A stretch of DNA of 46,101 bases from Streptomyces cavernae (GTDB taxonomy: Bacteria; Actinomycetota; Actinomycetes; Streptomycetales; Streptomycetaceae): the NCBI RefSeq assembly GCF_004023625.1, contig NZ_RPDJ01000056.1, positions 1 to 46,101 on the forward strand, read 5' to 3'. Made by a program: the position numbers and the translations under genes. The notes beneath the pieces are model-generated. The model did not search any database. It saw only the letters and a list, made by a program, of their open reading frames with translations, and was not told where the DNA came from. Positions 19,101 through 38,284 of the stretch are shown piece by piece (position 1 is the stretch's first letter; every line of letters starts with the position of its first letter).

Positions 19101-22100
19101 GCCCATGAGCCCGCGACGGGCCGGCGACCTCGCGGGCGCGGGACTCGGCACCGCCGGGCACCCGCTGCTGAGCGCCGTCGTCCGCGTCGCCGACGACGGC
19201 CGGGTCCTGCTCACCGGTCTGCTCTCGGTGCGCGATCAGCCCTGGCTCGCCGACCACACCGTCTCCGGCACGGTCCTGCTGCCGGGCACCGCTTTCACCG
19301 AACTCGCCCTGCGCGCGGGCGACGAGGTCGGCTGTGACCTGGTGGAGGAGCTGACGCTCGAGGCCCCGCTCGTCCTGACGGGGAACGGCGCGGTGCAGCT
19401 CCAGCTCGTCATCGGCGCCCCCGACGACTCCGGCCGCCGCACGCTGACCGTGCACGCACGCCCCGAGGCCGGCGACGACACCGACACCGAGTGGACCCGC
19501 CACGCCTCCGCCACCCTGGCCACCGGGGCCGCCGAGCCGTCCTTCGACCTGGCCGCCTGGCCACCGCCCGCCGCCCGACCCGTCTCCCTCGACGGCTTCT
19601 ACGCCGCCCTCGCGGACACCGGCTACCAGTACGGTCCCGTCTTCCAGGGCCTCAAGGCCGTCTGGCGCGAAGGCGGCACCTGGTACGCCGAGGTGGCCCT
19701 GGCCGAGGACCAGCACAAGGAGGCGGCCCGTTACGGGCTGCACCCCGCGCTGCTGGACGCCGCTCTGCACGCCCAGCTCGCCGCTCCCGCGGGAGACGGC
19801 GGCCCCGCCCAGGTGGCGCTGCCGTTCTCGTGGCGTGGGGTCCGCCTGCACGCGGTCGGTGCCGCGAGCCTCAGGGTGCGCATCGAAGCGGTGGGCGCGA
19901 GCGGTGTCGCCCTGCGCATCGCCGACGCCGAGGGACGCCCCGTCGCCGCCGTGGACACCCTCGTCTCCCGGCCCGTGTCCGCGGCCGGCCTGCGGGGAGC
20001 CGCGACCCCGGCCGCGGGGGCCCTGCACCGAGTCCGGTGGAGCGCCATCGAGAACGCTCGGCAGGCGCCGCCCGCGCTCCCCGGCGAACGCTGGTACGTC
20101 CTCGGCCCCGGGGCCGCCGACGACACGGGCATCGACGCCTCCTGGCCCCGCGTGACCGGTCCCGGCGACGTCCCCGAAGACGCCGACGCGGTGCTGCTGC
20201 CGTGCCCGGCCGCCGGCGGTTACGACAGCGGCGCCCTCGCCGACAACGGCGGTGACGACATCGGCGCCGTCGCCGCGCACGTCCTGACGACCGTGCAGGC
20301 CTGGCTCGCCGACGGCCGCCCGACCGACACCCGCCTGGTCGTCCTCACCCGCGGGGCCGTCGCCGCCCGCGACGGCGAGGACGTGCCGGCCCTGGCCGCC
20401 GCCGCTGCCTGGGGTCTGGTCCGGTCCGCCCAGACGGAGAACCCGGGCCGTCTCGTCCTGCTCGACACCGGCACCGGCACCGACGAGATACCCGCCGCCG
20501 CGCTCGCCGCCGCCCTTGCCACCGGCGAACCCCAACTCGCCCTGCGCGAAGGGCAACTGCTTGCCCCGCGGCTCGTGCCGGCACCCACCGCCGGCCCCGC
20601 GTCCGACACAGCGGCCGATACCGAGGCCGACACCGCGTCCGACGAGGCGTCCGACACCGAGGCCCACACGGCGTCCGACACCGAGGGCCGCACCCCGTCA
20701 CCCTGGGACCCCGAAGGGACCGTCCTGATCACCGGCGGCACCGGCTTCTTGGGAGCCCTCGTCGCCCGCCACCTCGTCGCCCGCCACGGCGTGCGCTCCC
20801 TCGTCCTCGCCTCCCGGCGGGGCACCGACGCCCCGGGCGCCGACCGCCTCGCGGCCGAACTCACCGAACAGGGCGCGCAGGTGACCGTCGAGTCCTGCGA
20901 CATCGCCGACCCCGCCGCCCTCGCCGCCCTCCTCACCCGGATCCCCGCCGACCGGCCCCTGCGCGGCGTCGTGCACACCGCCGGCCTCCTGGACGACGGC
21001 GTCCTCGCCTCCCTCACTCCCGAGCGGCTCGACGCCGTCCTGCGGGCCAAGGCCGCCTCCGCCCTCGCCCTGCACCACGCGACCCGGGACGCCGACCTGA
21101 CGGCGTTCGTCCTGTTCTCCTCCGCCGCCGGCCTGCTCGGCGGCGCCGGACAGGCCAACTACGCGGCCGCCAACACCGTGCTCGACGCCCTCGCCCAGCA
21201 CCGACGGGCCCAGGGGCTGCCCGCGACCTCCCTCGCCTGGACCCTGTGGTCCGGTGCCGAGGGCATGACCGGGGCACTGCGCGAGGACGACCTGCGGCGC
21301 ATCGCCGCCTCCGGCCTCCCCGCCATCGGCGCACAGGAGGGCCTCGACCTCCTCGACGCGGCGCTCACCACCGACGAGGCCCTCCTCGCCCCGCTCCGGC
21401 TGGACACCGCCGCCCTGCGCGCCGCCGCCACCTCCGGCCGGCTGCCCGTGCTGCTGCGCGGCCTCGTCCGGGCCCCGGCCCGGCGCACCGTCGAGGCGGG
21501 CACCGGCGGCGCGCCCCGGCTCGCCGCACGGCTGGCGGGCCTCGCACCGGCCGAACAGGAGCGGCTGCTCCTCGACCTGGTCCGCCGGCACGCGGCCACC
21601 GCCCTCGGCCACGCCTCGGCCGGCGCGGTCGGAGCCGACCAGTCCTTCCGCGACCTCGGCTTCGACTCGCTCTCCTCGGTCGAACTGCGCAACCGCCTGA
21701 ACGCCGAGACCGGCCTGCGCCTGCCCGCCACGCTCGTCTTCGACCACCCCAGGCCCGTCGCCCTGGCCCGGCACCTGCGCGAGGAACTCGGCGGAACCAG
21801 CGCGCGGACGGACACCACCGCCGTGACCGCCGCCGACGACGACCCCGTCGTCGTCATCGGCATGGCCTGCCAGTACCCCGGCGGTGTCACCTCACCGGAG
21901 GACCTGTGGCGGTTCGTCGCCGAGGGCGGCGACGCCATCTCCGCGTTCCCCACCGACCGCGGCTGGGACCTCACACGCCTGCCCGGGCTCCAGGCCGGAT
22001 TCCTCTACGGCGCCACACACTTCGACGCCTCCCTGTTCGGCATCTCGCCCCGTGAGGCCCTCGCGATGGACCCGCAGCAGCGGCTGCTGCTCGAGTCCTC

Positions 22101-25100
22101 CTGGGAGGTCTTCGAACGGGCCGGCATCGACCCGCTGTCCCTGCGCGGCAGCCGCACCGGCGTGTTCGTCGGCGCCATGGGCTCCGGATACGCCTCCGGA
22201 CTCGCCGACATCCCCGAAGGCATGGAGGGCTACATCGGTCTCGGTGTCTCCGGCAGCGTCATCTCCGGCCGCGTCGCCTACACCTTCGGCCTCGAAGGCC
22301 CCACCATGACCGTCGACACCGCCTGCTCCTCGGCGCTGGTCGCCCTTCACCTCGCCGCGCACGCGCTGCGCTCCGGCGAGTGCGGCATGGCGCTCGCCGG
22401 CGGCGTCACCGTGATGGCCACCCCCGGCACGTACACCGAGTTCACCGCGCAGAACGGTCTCGCCGCCGACGGCCGCTGCAAGGCCTTCGCCGCCTCCGCC
22501 GACGGCACCAGCTTCTCCGAGGGCGTCGGCGTCCTGCTCCTCGAACGCCTCTCGGACGCCGAGCGCAACGGCCACCCCGTCCTCGCCGTGCTACGGGGCT
22601 CGGCGACCAACCAGGACGGTGCCTCCAACGGCCTCACCGCCCCCAACGGCCCCTCCCAGGAGCGGGTCATCCGCCAGGCGCTCGCCTCCGCGGGCCTCAC
22701 CCCGGCCGAGGTGGATGCCGTCGAGGCGCACGGCACCGGCACCAGCCTCGGCGACCCCATCGAGGCCCGGGCCCTGTTCGCCACCTACGGTCAGGACCGG
22801 CCCGACGGGCGGCCGCTGCTGCTCGGCTCGGCCAAGTCCAACTTCGGCCACACCCAGGCCGCGGCCGGCGCCGCCGGAGTCATCAAGATGGTCATGGCCA
22901 TGCGCCACGGGGAACTGCCCCGGACCCTCCACGTCGACGAGCCCTCCGGGCACATCGACTGGTCCAGCGGCGCCATCGAACTGCTCACCGAGCCCCGCGC
23001 CTGGCCCGCCGACCCCGCACGGCCCCGCCGGGCCGGCGTGTCCTCCTTCGGTATCAGCGGCAGCAACGCGCACGTCGTCCTGGAGGAGCCGCCCGCGCCC
23101 CGAGCCGCCCCGGATCGCACCGAACCGGCCGACGGGCCGCGCGTGTTCACGGTCTCCGGGCACACCCCGGACGCTCTGCGCGCCCAGGCCGCCCGGCTGC
23201 GCACGCATCTCCTCGCCCGGCCCGACACCGATCCGCGCGACCTCGCGCACTCCCTGTCCGTGTCCCGGCACGCCCTCGACCACCGCGCCGTCGTCGTCGC
23301 CGACGACCACGCGCACCTGCTCACCGCGCTCGCCGACGCCGCGCGCGGCGCGAGCGCCCCGGACCTCGTCACCGGTGTCGCAGGCACCGGCGGCCGGACC
23401 GCGTTCCTGTTCAGCGGCCAGGGCGCCCAGCGTCCCGGCATGGGGCGCGGCCTGTACGACACGTATCCCGTGTACGCCGAGACGTTCGACGCGGTCTGCG
23501 CCGCACTCGACCGGCACCTCGACGGCCCGCCGCTGCGCTCCGTGGTCTTCTGCGCGGAGGGTTCGCCCGAAGCCGCCCTCCTCGACCGGACCGCCTGCAC
23601 CCAGGCGGCGCTGTTCGCCGTCGGCACCGCCGCGCACGCCCTCGTCCATTCGTGGGGCGCCCGCCCCGACGCCCTCATGGGCCACTCCATCGGCGAACTG
23701 ACGGCCGCGCACGTCGCGGGAATCCTCACGCTCGAGGACGCCTGCGCCCTCGTGGCCGCCCGCGGCCGTCTGATGCAGGCCCTGCCCGAGGGCGGGGCGA
23801 TGATCGCCGTGGAAGCGACCGAGGAGGAGGTGCGTCCGCTCCTCGACGGCCGCGGGGACCGCGCCGGAATCGCGGCCCTCAACGGGCCCGCGTCGGTGGT
23901 GCTCTCCGGGGACACCGACGAAGTGGAGCGGATCGCCGCCGTCTTCGAGGGCCGGGGCCGCAGGACCAGGCGCCTGCGGGTCAGCCACGCCTTCCACTCG
24001 GCCCGCATGGACGCGATGCTCACCGAGTTCGAACAGGTCGCGGCACGGATCACCTACGCCCCGCCGACCCTGCCCGTCGTCTCCAACGTGACCGGCCGCC
24101 TCGCCGAAGGCGACGAGCTGCGCTCGGCGGCCTACTGGACGCGGCACATCAGGGACGCGGTCCGCTTCGGCGACGGCGTGCGCACCCTGGAGGCCCTCGG
24201 CGTCACCACGTATCTCGAACTGGGCCCCGACGCCACGCTGACGGCGATGATCCTCGACAGCGTCGTCGACCCCGCGGAGGCCGCCGCCGCAGCGCTGATG
24301 CGGCGGGAGGGCGACGAGCGCCGCTCCGCCCTGCTCGCCGCCGGCCTGCTCCACGTCCGCGGTGCCGAGGCGGACCTCACCCGGCTGCACTCGCCCGACG
24401 CCCGCCGCACCGAACTTCCCACGTACGCCTTCCAGCGCGAGCGCTTCTGGCTGGAGTCCTCGGCGCAGCCCACCGCGTCGTCCGCCGAGGACGCGCGGCT
24501 GTGGGACCTCGTCGAGCAGGCCGACCCGCGGGAACTCGCGGACAGTTTCGGCCTCGACGCGACCGCGCCGCTCAGCGCCGTCCTGCCCGCGCTCGCGTCC
24601 TGGCGCCGTGACCACCGGCAGGCATCCGAGACTCGGGGCTGGGAACACCACATCGTCTGGAAGGCCGCGGCCGACGACACCGCCGCGCTCACCGGCACCT
24701 GGCTGCTGCCCGTCCCCGCGGACCTCGCCGACGGAGCCTGGGCCGCCTCGATCGCCGCGGCACTCGGGGCGCACGGCGCCCGCGTGGTGAGCGTCCCCGT
24801 CGACTGCGCGTCGGCCGACCGCGTCACCCTGGCCGGGCAACTGGCCGGGGCCGCCGCGGCGGACGGGGCGGAAGTGTCCGGTGTCCTGTCCCTGCTGGCC
24901 GCCGACACGCGGCCGTTGCCCGGCACCGCGTCCACCCCGAGCGGTCTCGCCGCCACCGCGGCCCTCGTGCAGGCGCTCGCAGACGCCCCGGAGGGCGTGG
25001 CCGGGCCCGCCACCACGGCGCCCCTGTGGTGCGTCACCGCGGGCGCCGTCGGGGTGCACGCCCAGGAGGCGCCCGGGGCGCCCGAACAGGCCGCCGTCTG

Positions 25101-26661
25101 GGGCCTCGGCCGCACCGCGGCACTGGAGTACCCGCGCGCCTGGGGCGGACTGGTCGACCTCCCTGCCGGCACCGGCACACCGGTCGCCGACGATGTCGCC
25201 CGCCGGCTGTGCGCGGTGGTCGCCGGACGCGACGGCGAGGACCAGGTCGCGGTGCGCGGCACCGGCACCTTCGTGCGGCGCCTCGTACGGGTCGAGGGCT
25301 CGGGCCGTCCCGCGGCCGGGCCCGACTGGAGCGGCACCGTCCTGCTGACCGGCGCCACCGGCGCCCTCGGCATACGCACCGCCGCCTGGCTCGCCGAGCA
25401 GGGTGCCGACCGGGTGCTGGCCGTCAGCCGCTCCGGCCCCGGCGCGGAGGGCGCGGCCCGGCTGAAGGCCGCGCTGGACGGATCCGGCACCGAACTCGTG
25501 CTCGTCGCCTGCGATGTCGCCGACCGTGACCAGTTGGCCGCCGTCCTCGCCGAACATCCGGTGGACGCCGTGGTGCACACGGCGGGCGTGCTCGACGACC
25601 GGCTGATCGACACGCTGACCCCCGAGAGCCTGGAGCCGGTGCTGCGCCCCAAACTGGCCGCCGCCCGCAACCTCCACGACCTCACCCACGACCGCGACCT
25701 GTCCGCCTTCGTCCTGTTCTCCTCGGTGTCCGGCACCCTCGGCACTATCGGCCAGGCCAACTACGCCGCCGCCAACGCCTGCCTGGACGCCCTGGCGCAG
25801 GCGCGCCGCGCCGCCGGGCTGCCCGCCACCTCGCTGGCCTGGGGGCCCTGGGCCGGAGCGGGCATGGCCGCACAGAACACCGCGACCGAACAGCGCATGC
25901 GGCGCAGCGGTATGAACCCGCTGGACCCGGAGCGTGCCCCGCAGGCCCTCGGCAGGGCGGTGGCCCGCCAGGACGCGGCCGTGGCCGTCGCCGACGTCGA
26001 CTGGGCACGCTTCGCGCCCGGTTTCGCCTCCGCCCGGCCGAGCCCGCTGCTGTCCGACCTCCCCGAGGTACGCGCCCTGGCGGCCGCCCACCCGGCGGAC
26101 CCGGGCCAGGACGACGCCGGCCAGGGCCTGCGCTCCCGACTGGCCGGGCAGTCCGCCGCCGAACAGGAGCGCACGCTCCTCACCCTGGTACGCACCCAGG
26201 TCGCCGGCGTCCTCGGCCATGCCTCCACCGACAAGGTCGGCGCCACCCGAGCCTTCAACGCCCTGGGCTTCGACTCGCTGACAGCCGTGGAACTGCGCAA
26301 CCGGCTCGGCACCGTCACCGGCCTCTCACTGCCCGCCACGCTGCTCTTCGACCAGCCCAACGCGGCGGCCCTCGCCGGATACCTGCGCGGCAGGCTCACC
26401 GCCGGCGCGGACGGCGCGGGCCGGGTGCTCGCCGAACTCGACCGTCTCGAAGCCGCGTTGGAGGACCTGCCGGATGACGACGGCAAACGGGACCGGATCG
26501 GCGTACGGCTGCGCTCCCTGCTCGCCCGCTGGGACGGCACGGACGGGACGGCGGTCCCCGCGGCCACGGCGGTGGCGACGGACGACATCAGCGACCGGAT
26601 CAACTCCGCCGCCGCGGACGAGATCTTCGACTTCATCGAAAACGATCTTGGAATCTCCTGA
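16156..26661 (+). CDS. Modular type I polyketide synthase, modules M4 and M5
   Basis: Bimodular PKS, 3501 residues from the GTG at 16156, chosen for its 8-nt spacing from the ribosome binding site and because the product then begins MADDGKYVEYLKRVTAEL, a standard N-terminal docking coiled coil. Order: docking helix, KS-AT-DH-KR-ACP (M4), KS-AT-KR-ACP (M5), C-terminal docking tail (about 26401-26658, ending in an acidic amphipathic helix). All KS, AT and ACP catalytic residues are present. It should receive the chain from the C terminus of the upstream PKS and pass it to the downstream one. Both AT domains look malonyl-specific, so this protein adds no methyl branches. Expected contributions are an enoyl unit and a beta-hydroxyl unit. 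The next PKS gene begins after only 57 bp, which supports co-transcription. Confidence 0.97.
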   Translation: MADDGKYVEYLKRVTAELRQTRRQLQETEDRHHEPIAIVAMSCRFPGGIATPEDLWRLVDEGGDAIGPLPTDRGWDIEDRFDPDPGKPGTFSTREGGFLSDAAAFDAAFFGMSPREALATDPQQRLLLEASWELLERAGIPPATLRASATGVFVGAATSGYGQGPVEVPEDVHGLMLAGNATSVASGRISYVLGLQGPTVTVDTACSSSLVALHWAVQALRSGECDLALAGGVAVMATPGLLFEFSRQRGLAPDGRCKAFSDDADGTGWSEGVGLLLVERLSDARRKGHPVLAVVRGSAVNSDGASNGLTAPNGPSQQRVIEQALANARLTAADIDAVDAHGTGTTLGDPIEAQALLATYGRAKDTASPLLLGSLKSNLGHTQAAAGVASVIKMVMALRHGRLPRTLHITEPSTHVDWSAGSVRLLTEPTEWPDTGDRPRRAAVSSFGISGTNAHTILEAAPAETPAETPAGTPAEGSAGTSAEPPAQTPAESSTEPPAEPPAESSAETPAGRPAPAAPSITATASPVVPWILSARSAAALRGQAARLLTHVEEHSEHSQADATDVAHALLSTRQLFEHRAVVLAEDRAAALSGLGRLAGADGEAEAGEAGADGSAPAAPHVVTGRVLRGATAFLFSGQGSQRIGMGRELYAAFPAFAAAFDAVCGHLDTALGRSLKDIVFDGAEGPDALDGTDLAQPALFAVEVALFRLLESLGVKPKYLVGHSLGELSAAHVAGVWSLADACRLVAARGRIMRALPAGGAMISVEATEDEVAPLLAVHGDAVSIAAVNGPSSIVLSGDESAVEEVAGRLRALNRRTRRLRVGNAFHSARMDAALDEFRVVAESVTYHEPRITLVSNLTGSRATADELRSPDYWVRHLRQPVRFADGITWLAEHGVSRFVELGPDATLTALARTCLPDDTTERVCFASLRKDRPEAPALLAAVAGLFAHGAAVDVERLLGAPGTARVDLPTYAFQRDDYWLPMSPRRAGDLAGAGLGTAGHPLLSAVVRVADDGRVLLTGLLSVRDQPWLADHTVSGTVLLPGTAFTELALRAGDEVGCDLVEELTLEAPLVLTGNGAVQLQLVIGAPDDSGRRTLTVHARPEAGDDTDTEWTRHASATLATGAAEPSFDLAAWPPPAARPVSLDGFYAALADTGYQYGPVFQGLKAVWREGGTWYAEVALAEDQHKEAARYGLHPALLDAALHAQLAAPAGDGGPAQVALPFSWRGVRLHAVGAASLRVRIEAVGASGVALRIADAEGRPVAAVDTLVSRPVSAAGLRGAATPAAGALHRVRWSAIENARQAPPALPGERWYVLGPGAADDTGIDASWPRVTGPGDVPEDADAVLLPCPAAGGYDSGALADNGGDDIGAVAAHVLTTVQAWLADGRPTDTRLVVLTRGAVAARDGEDVPALAAAAAWGLVRSAQTENPGRLVLLDTGTGTDEIPAAALAAALATGEPQLALREGQLLAPRLVPAPTAGPASDTAADTEADTASDEASDTEAHTASDTEGRTPSPWDPEGTVLITGGTGFLGALVARHLVARHGVRSLVLASRRGTDAPGADRLAAELTEQGAQVTVESCDIADPAALAALLTRIPADRPLRGVVHTAGLLDDGVLASLTPERLDAVLRAKAASALALHHATRDADLTAFVLFSSAAGLLGGAGQANYAAANTVLDALAQHRRAQGLPATSLAWTLWSGAEGMTGALREDDLRRIAASGLPAIGAQEGLDLLDAALTTDEALLAPLRLDTAALRAAATSGRLPVLLRGLVRAPARRTVEAGTGGAPRLAARLAGLAPAEQERLLLDLVRRHAATALGHASAGAVGADQSFRDLGFDSLSSVELRNRLNAETGLRLPATLVFDHPRPVALARHLREELGGTSARTDTTAVTAADDDPVVVIGMACQYPGGVTSPEDLWRFVAEGGDAISAFPTDRGWDLTRLPGLQAGFLYGATHFDASLFGISPREALAMDPQQRLLLESSWEVFERAGIDPLSLRGSRTGVFVGAMGSGYASGLADIPEGMEGYIGLGVSGSVISGRVAYTFGLEGPTMTVDTACSSALVALHLAAHALRSGECGMALAGGVTVMATPGTYTEFTAQNGLAADGRCKAFAASADGTSFSEGVGVLLLERLSDAERNGHPVLAVLRGSATNQDGASNGLTAPNGPSQERVIRQALASAGLTPAEVDAVEAHGTGTSLGDPIEARALFATYGQDRPDGRPLLLGSAKSNFGHTQAAAGAAGVIKMVMAMRHGELPRTLHVDEPSGHIDWSSGAIELLTEPRAWPADPARPRRAGVSSFGISGSNAHVVLEEPPAPRAAPDRTEPADGPRVFTVSGHTPDALRAQAARLRTHLLARPDTDPRDLAHSLSVSRHALDHRAVVVADDHAHLLTALADAARGASAPDLVTGVAGTGGRTAFLFSGQGAQRPGMGRGLYDTYPVYAETFDAVCAALDRHLDGPPLRSVVFCAEGSPEAALLDRTACTQAALFAVGTAAHALVHSWGARPDALMGHSIGELTAAHVAGILTLEDACALVAARGRLMQALPEGGAMIAVEATEEEVRPLLDGRGDRAGIAALNGPASVVLSGDTDEVERIAAVFEGRGRRTRRLRVSHAFHSARMDAMLTEFEQVAARITYAPPTLPVVSNVTGRLAEGDELRSAAYWTRHIRDAVRFGDGVRTLEALGVTTYLELGPDATLTAMILDSVVDPAEAAAAALMRREGDERRSALLAAGLLHVRGAEADLTRLHSPDARRTELPTYAFQRERFWLESSAQPTASSAEDARLWDLVEQADPRELADSFGLDATAPLSAVLPALASWRRDHRQASETRGWEHHIVWKAAADDTAALTGTWLLPVPADLADGAWAASIAAALGAHGARVVSVPVDCASADRVTLAGQLAGAAAADGAEVSGVLSLLAADTRPLPGTASTPSGLAATAALVQALADAPEGVAGPATTAPLWCVTAGAVGVHAQEAPGAPEQAAVWGLGRTAALEYPRAWGGLVDLPAGTGTPVADDVARRLCAVVAGRDGEDQVAVRGTGTFVRRLVRVEGSGRPAAGPDWSGTVLLTGATGALGIRTAAWLAEQGADRVLAVSRSGPGAEGAARLKAALDGSGTELVLVACDVADRDQLAAVLAEHPVDAVVHTAGVLDDRLIDTLTPESLEPVLRPKLAAARNLHDLTHDRDLSAFVLFSSVSGTLGTIGQANYAAANACLDALAQARRAAGLPATSLAWGPWAGAGMAAQNTATEQRMRRSGMNPLDPERAPQALGRAVARQDAAVAVADVDWARFAPGFASARPSPLLSDLPEVRALAAAHPADPGQDDAGQGLRSRLAGQSAAEQERTLLTLVRTQVAGVLGHASTDKVGATRAFNALGFDSLTAVELRNRLGTVTGLSLPATLLFDQPNAAALAGYLRGRLTAGADGAGRVLAELDRLEAALEDLPDDDGKRDRIGVRLRSLLARWDGTDGTAVPAATAVATDDISDRINSAAADEIFDFIENDLGIS
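17539..17586 (+). repeat. Tandem 12-nt repeat (about 4 units) in the M4 KS-AT linker
   Basis: Units at 17539, 17551, 17563 and 17575 encode PAET or close variants. They lead into a longer Pro/Ala/Glu/Ser-rich stretch to about 17715 with degenerate copies. The array is in codon phase and lies in the variable linker after the KS. Confidence 0.88.
20599..20688 (+). repeat. Degenerate in-frame repeats in the M4 KR linker
   Basis: The motif encoding ASDT/ASDE recurs at 20599, 20635, 20647 and 20671, separated by Thr/Glu/Ala-rich spacers. It lies between the structural and catalytic halves of the KR, just before the NADPH motif, and makes an unusually long acidic linker. Confidence 0.8.
21838..26400 (+). 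other. PKS module M5: KS-AT(malonyl)-KR-ACP
   Basis: KS about 21838-23100 with Cys codon at 22324 (TACSSALVAL). AT about 23390-24450: GHSIGE (Ser 23686), HAFHS (23986-24000), malonyl type. KR about 24480-26060: TGATGALG (25348-25371), LDD (25591-25599), Tyr 25762 in NYAAAN; B-type alcohol expected. ACP: LGFDSL, Ser 26275. No DH or ER is present. The KR linker lacks the repeats found in M4 and M7. Confidence 0.95.
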
Positions 26662-26718
26662 ACACGCCGCACGGCAACGGGCGCACGCATACGGGACCGG
26701 GGAACGGGTGAATGACGC

Positions 26719-37809
<11,091 letters not shown>

Positions 37810-37824
37810 GCCCCGCATGCCTCA

Positions 37825-37845
37825 CCGGGGGCGAAACGGCCCCGG
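37825..37845 (+). terminator. Hairpin just downstream of the last PKS gene
   Basis: CCGGGG (37825-37830) pairs with CCCCGG (37840-37845) across a 9-nt loop, 15 nt after the PKS stop codon. There is no T-run, as is common in streptomycetes. It could end or attenuate the PKS transcript before the small gene that follows. Confidence 0.45.
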
Positions 37846-37866
37846 AGCTGATGAACGGAGATGAAC

Positions 37867-38207
37867 ATGAAGCGGTTCTTACGCGTCACCGCCTGTGCAG
37901 CCGCGGCGATCGCGGGTGCGCTCGCGGTTGCCCCTGCCGCGCGGGCCGCCACCGTTACCACTGCGACCGCGGCGGATTACGTCTGCGACGACGGCAGCTT
38001 GGAAGCCAGGAGCATCACCATCCCGTAGGCCCCGAGATGTTGCTCGTGTGGGGCACCAACTGCACGGGCTCCCTGCCCGAAGTAGGGCAGGATGTGAGGA
38101 TCACCCGCACCATCACCGACGGCACACAGACCTGGCGGTGCCCCGACTGGTACCGGCCGAGCGAGGTGGTGCTCACGGGCGGCCGGGTGTGCGAGCGCCT
38201 GAGCTGA
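37867..38207 (+). pseudogene. Small secreted four-cysteine protein, frameshifted
   Basis: An ATG at 37867, preceded at 6 nt by GGAG, starts MKRFLRVTACAAAAIAGALA, a clear Sec signal peptide with likely cleavage after APAARA. The frame stops at TAG 38026-38028 after 53 residues. The next frame continues with protein-like sequence (EMLLVWGTNC to GRVCERLS) ending at TGA 38205-38207. Adding one base near 38025 joins the two into a 113-residue protein whose mature part has four Cys, enough for two disulfides. I do not recognise the family. It may be a genuine pseudogene or a sequencing error, since a suspect homopolymer tract occurs 1.2 kb away. It lies in PKS orientation but has its own ribosome binding site; a role in the pathway is not shown. 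Confidence 0.7.
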
Positions 38208-38238
38208 TTCTCCGGCGCCCGTGAAGCGCAAAGACAGT

Positions 38239-38268
38239 GGCGCCCCCCGGCATCCGCCGAGGGGCGCC
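38239..38268. terminator. Palindromic bidirectional terminator between convergent genes
   Basis: GGCGCCCC (38239-38246) and GGGGCGCC (38261-38268) form a perfect 8-bp stem. The 14-nt loop can add a GGC/GCC inner stem (38249-38251 with 38256-38258). It sits between the end of the secreted-protein remnant (+) and the stop of the KS III-like gene (-), where a shared terminator is expected. Confidence 0.75.
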
Positions 38269-38284
38269 GATCGCGCTCCGGCGC

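Larger units (their letters stand above)
16249..21795 (+). other. PKS module M4: KS-AT(malonyl)-DH-KR-ACP
   Basis: KS about 16249-17535, Cys codon at 16771, with DAHGTGT and KSNLGHTQ. The linker 17535-17715 is expanded by TPAE-type repeats. AT about 18040-19100: GHSLGE (Ser 18328) and NAFHS (18628-18642), a variant of the malonyl HAFH motif that keeps the catalytic His. DH about 19130-19980: HTVSGTVLLP (His 19255), QYGPVF, HPALLDAALH (Asp 19756), all intact. KR: TGGTGFLG (20731-20754), LDD (20989-20997), Tyr 21160; B-type, so an E double bond is expected after dehydration. ACP LGFDSL, Ser 21667. There is no ER. Confidence 0.95.
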
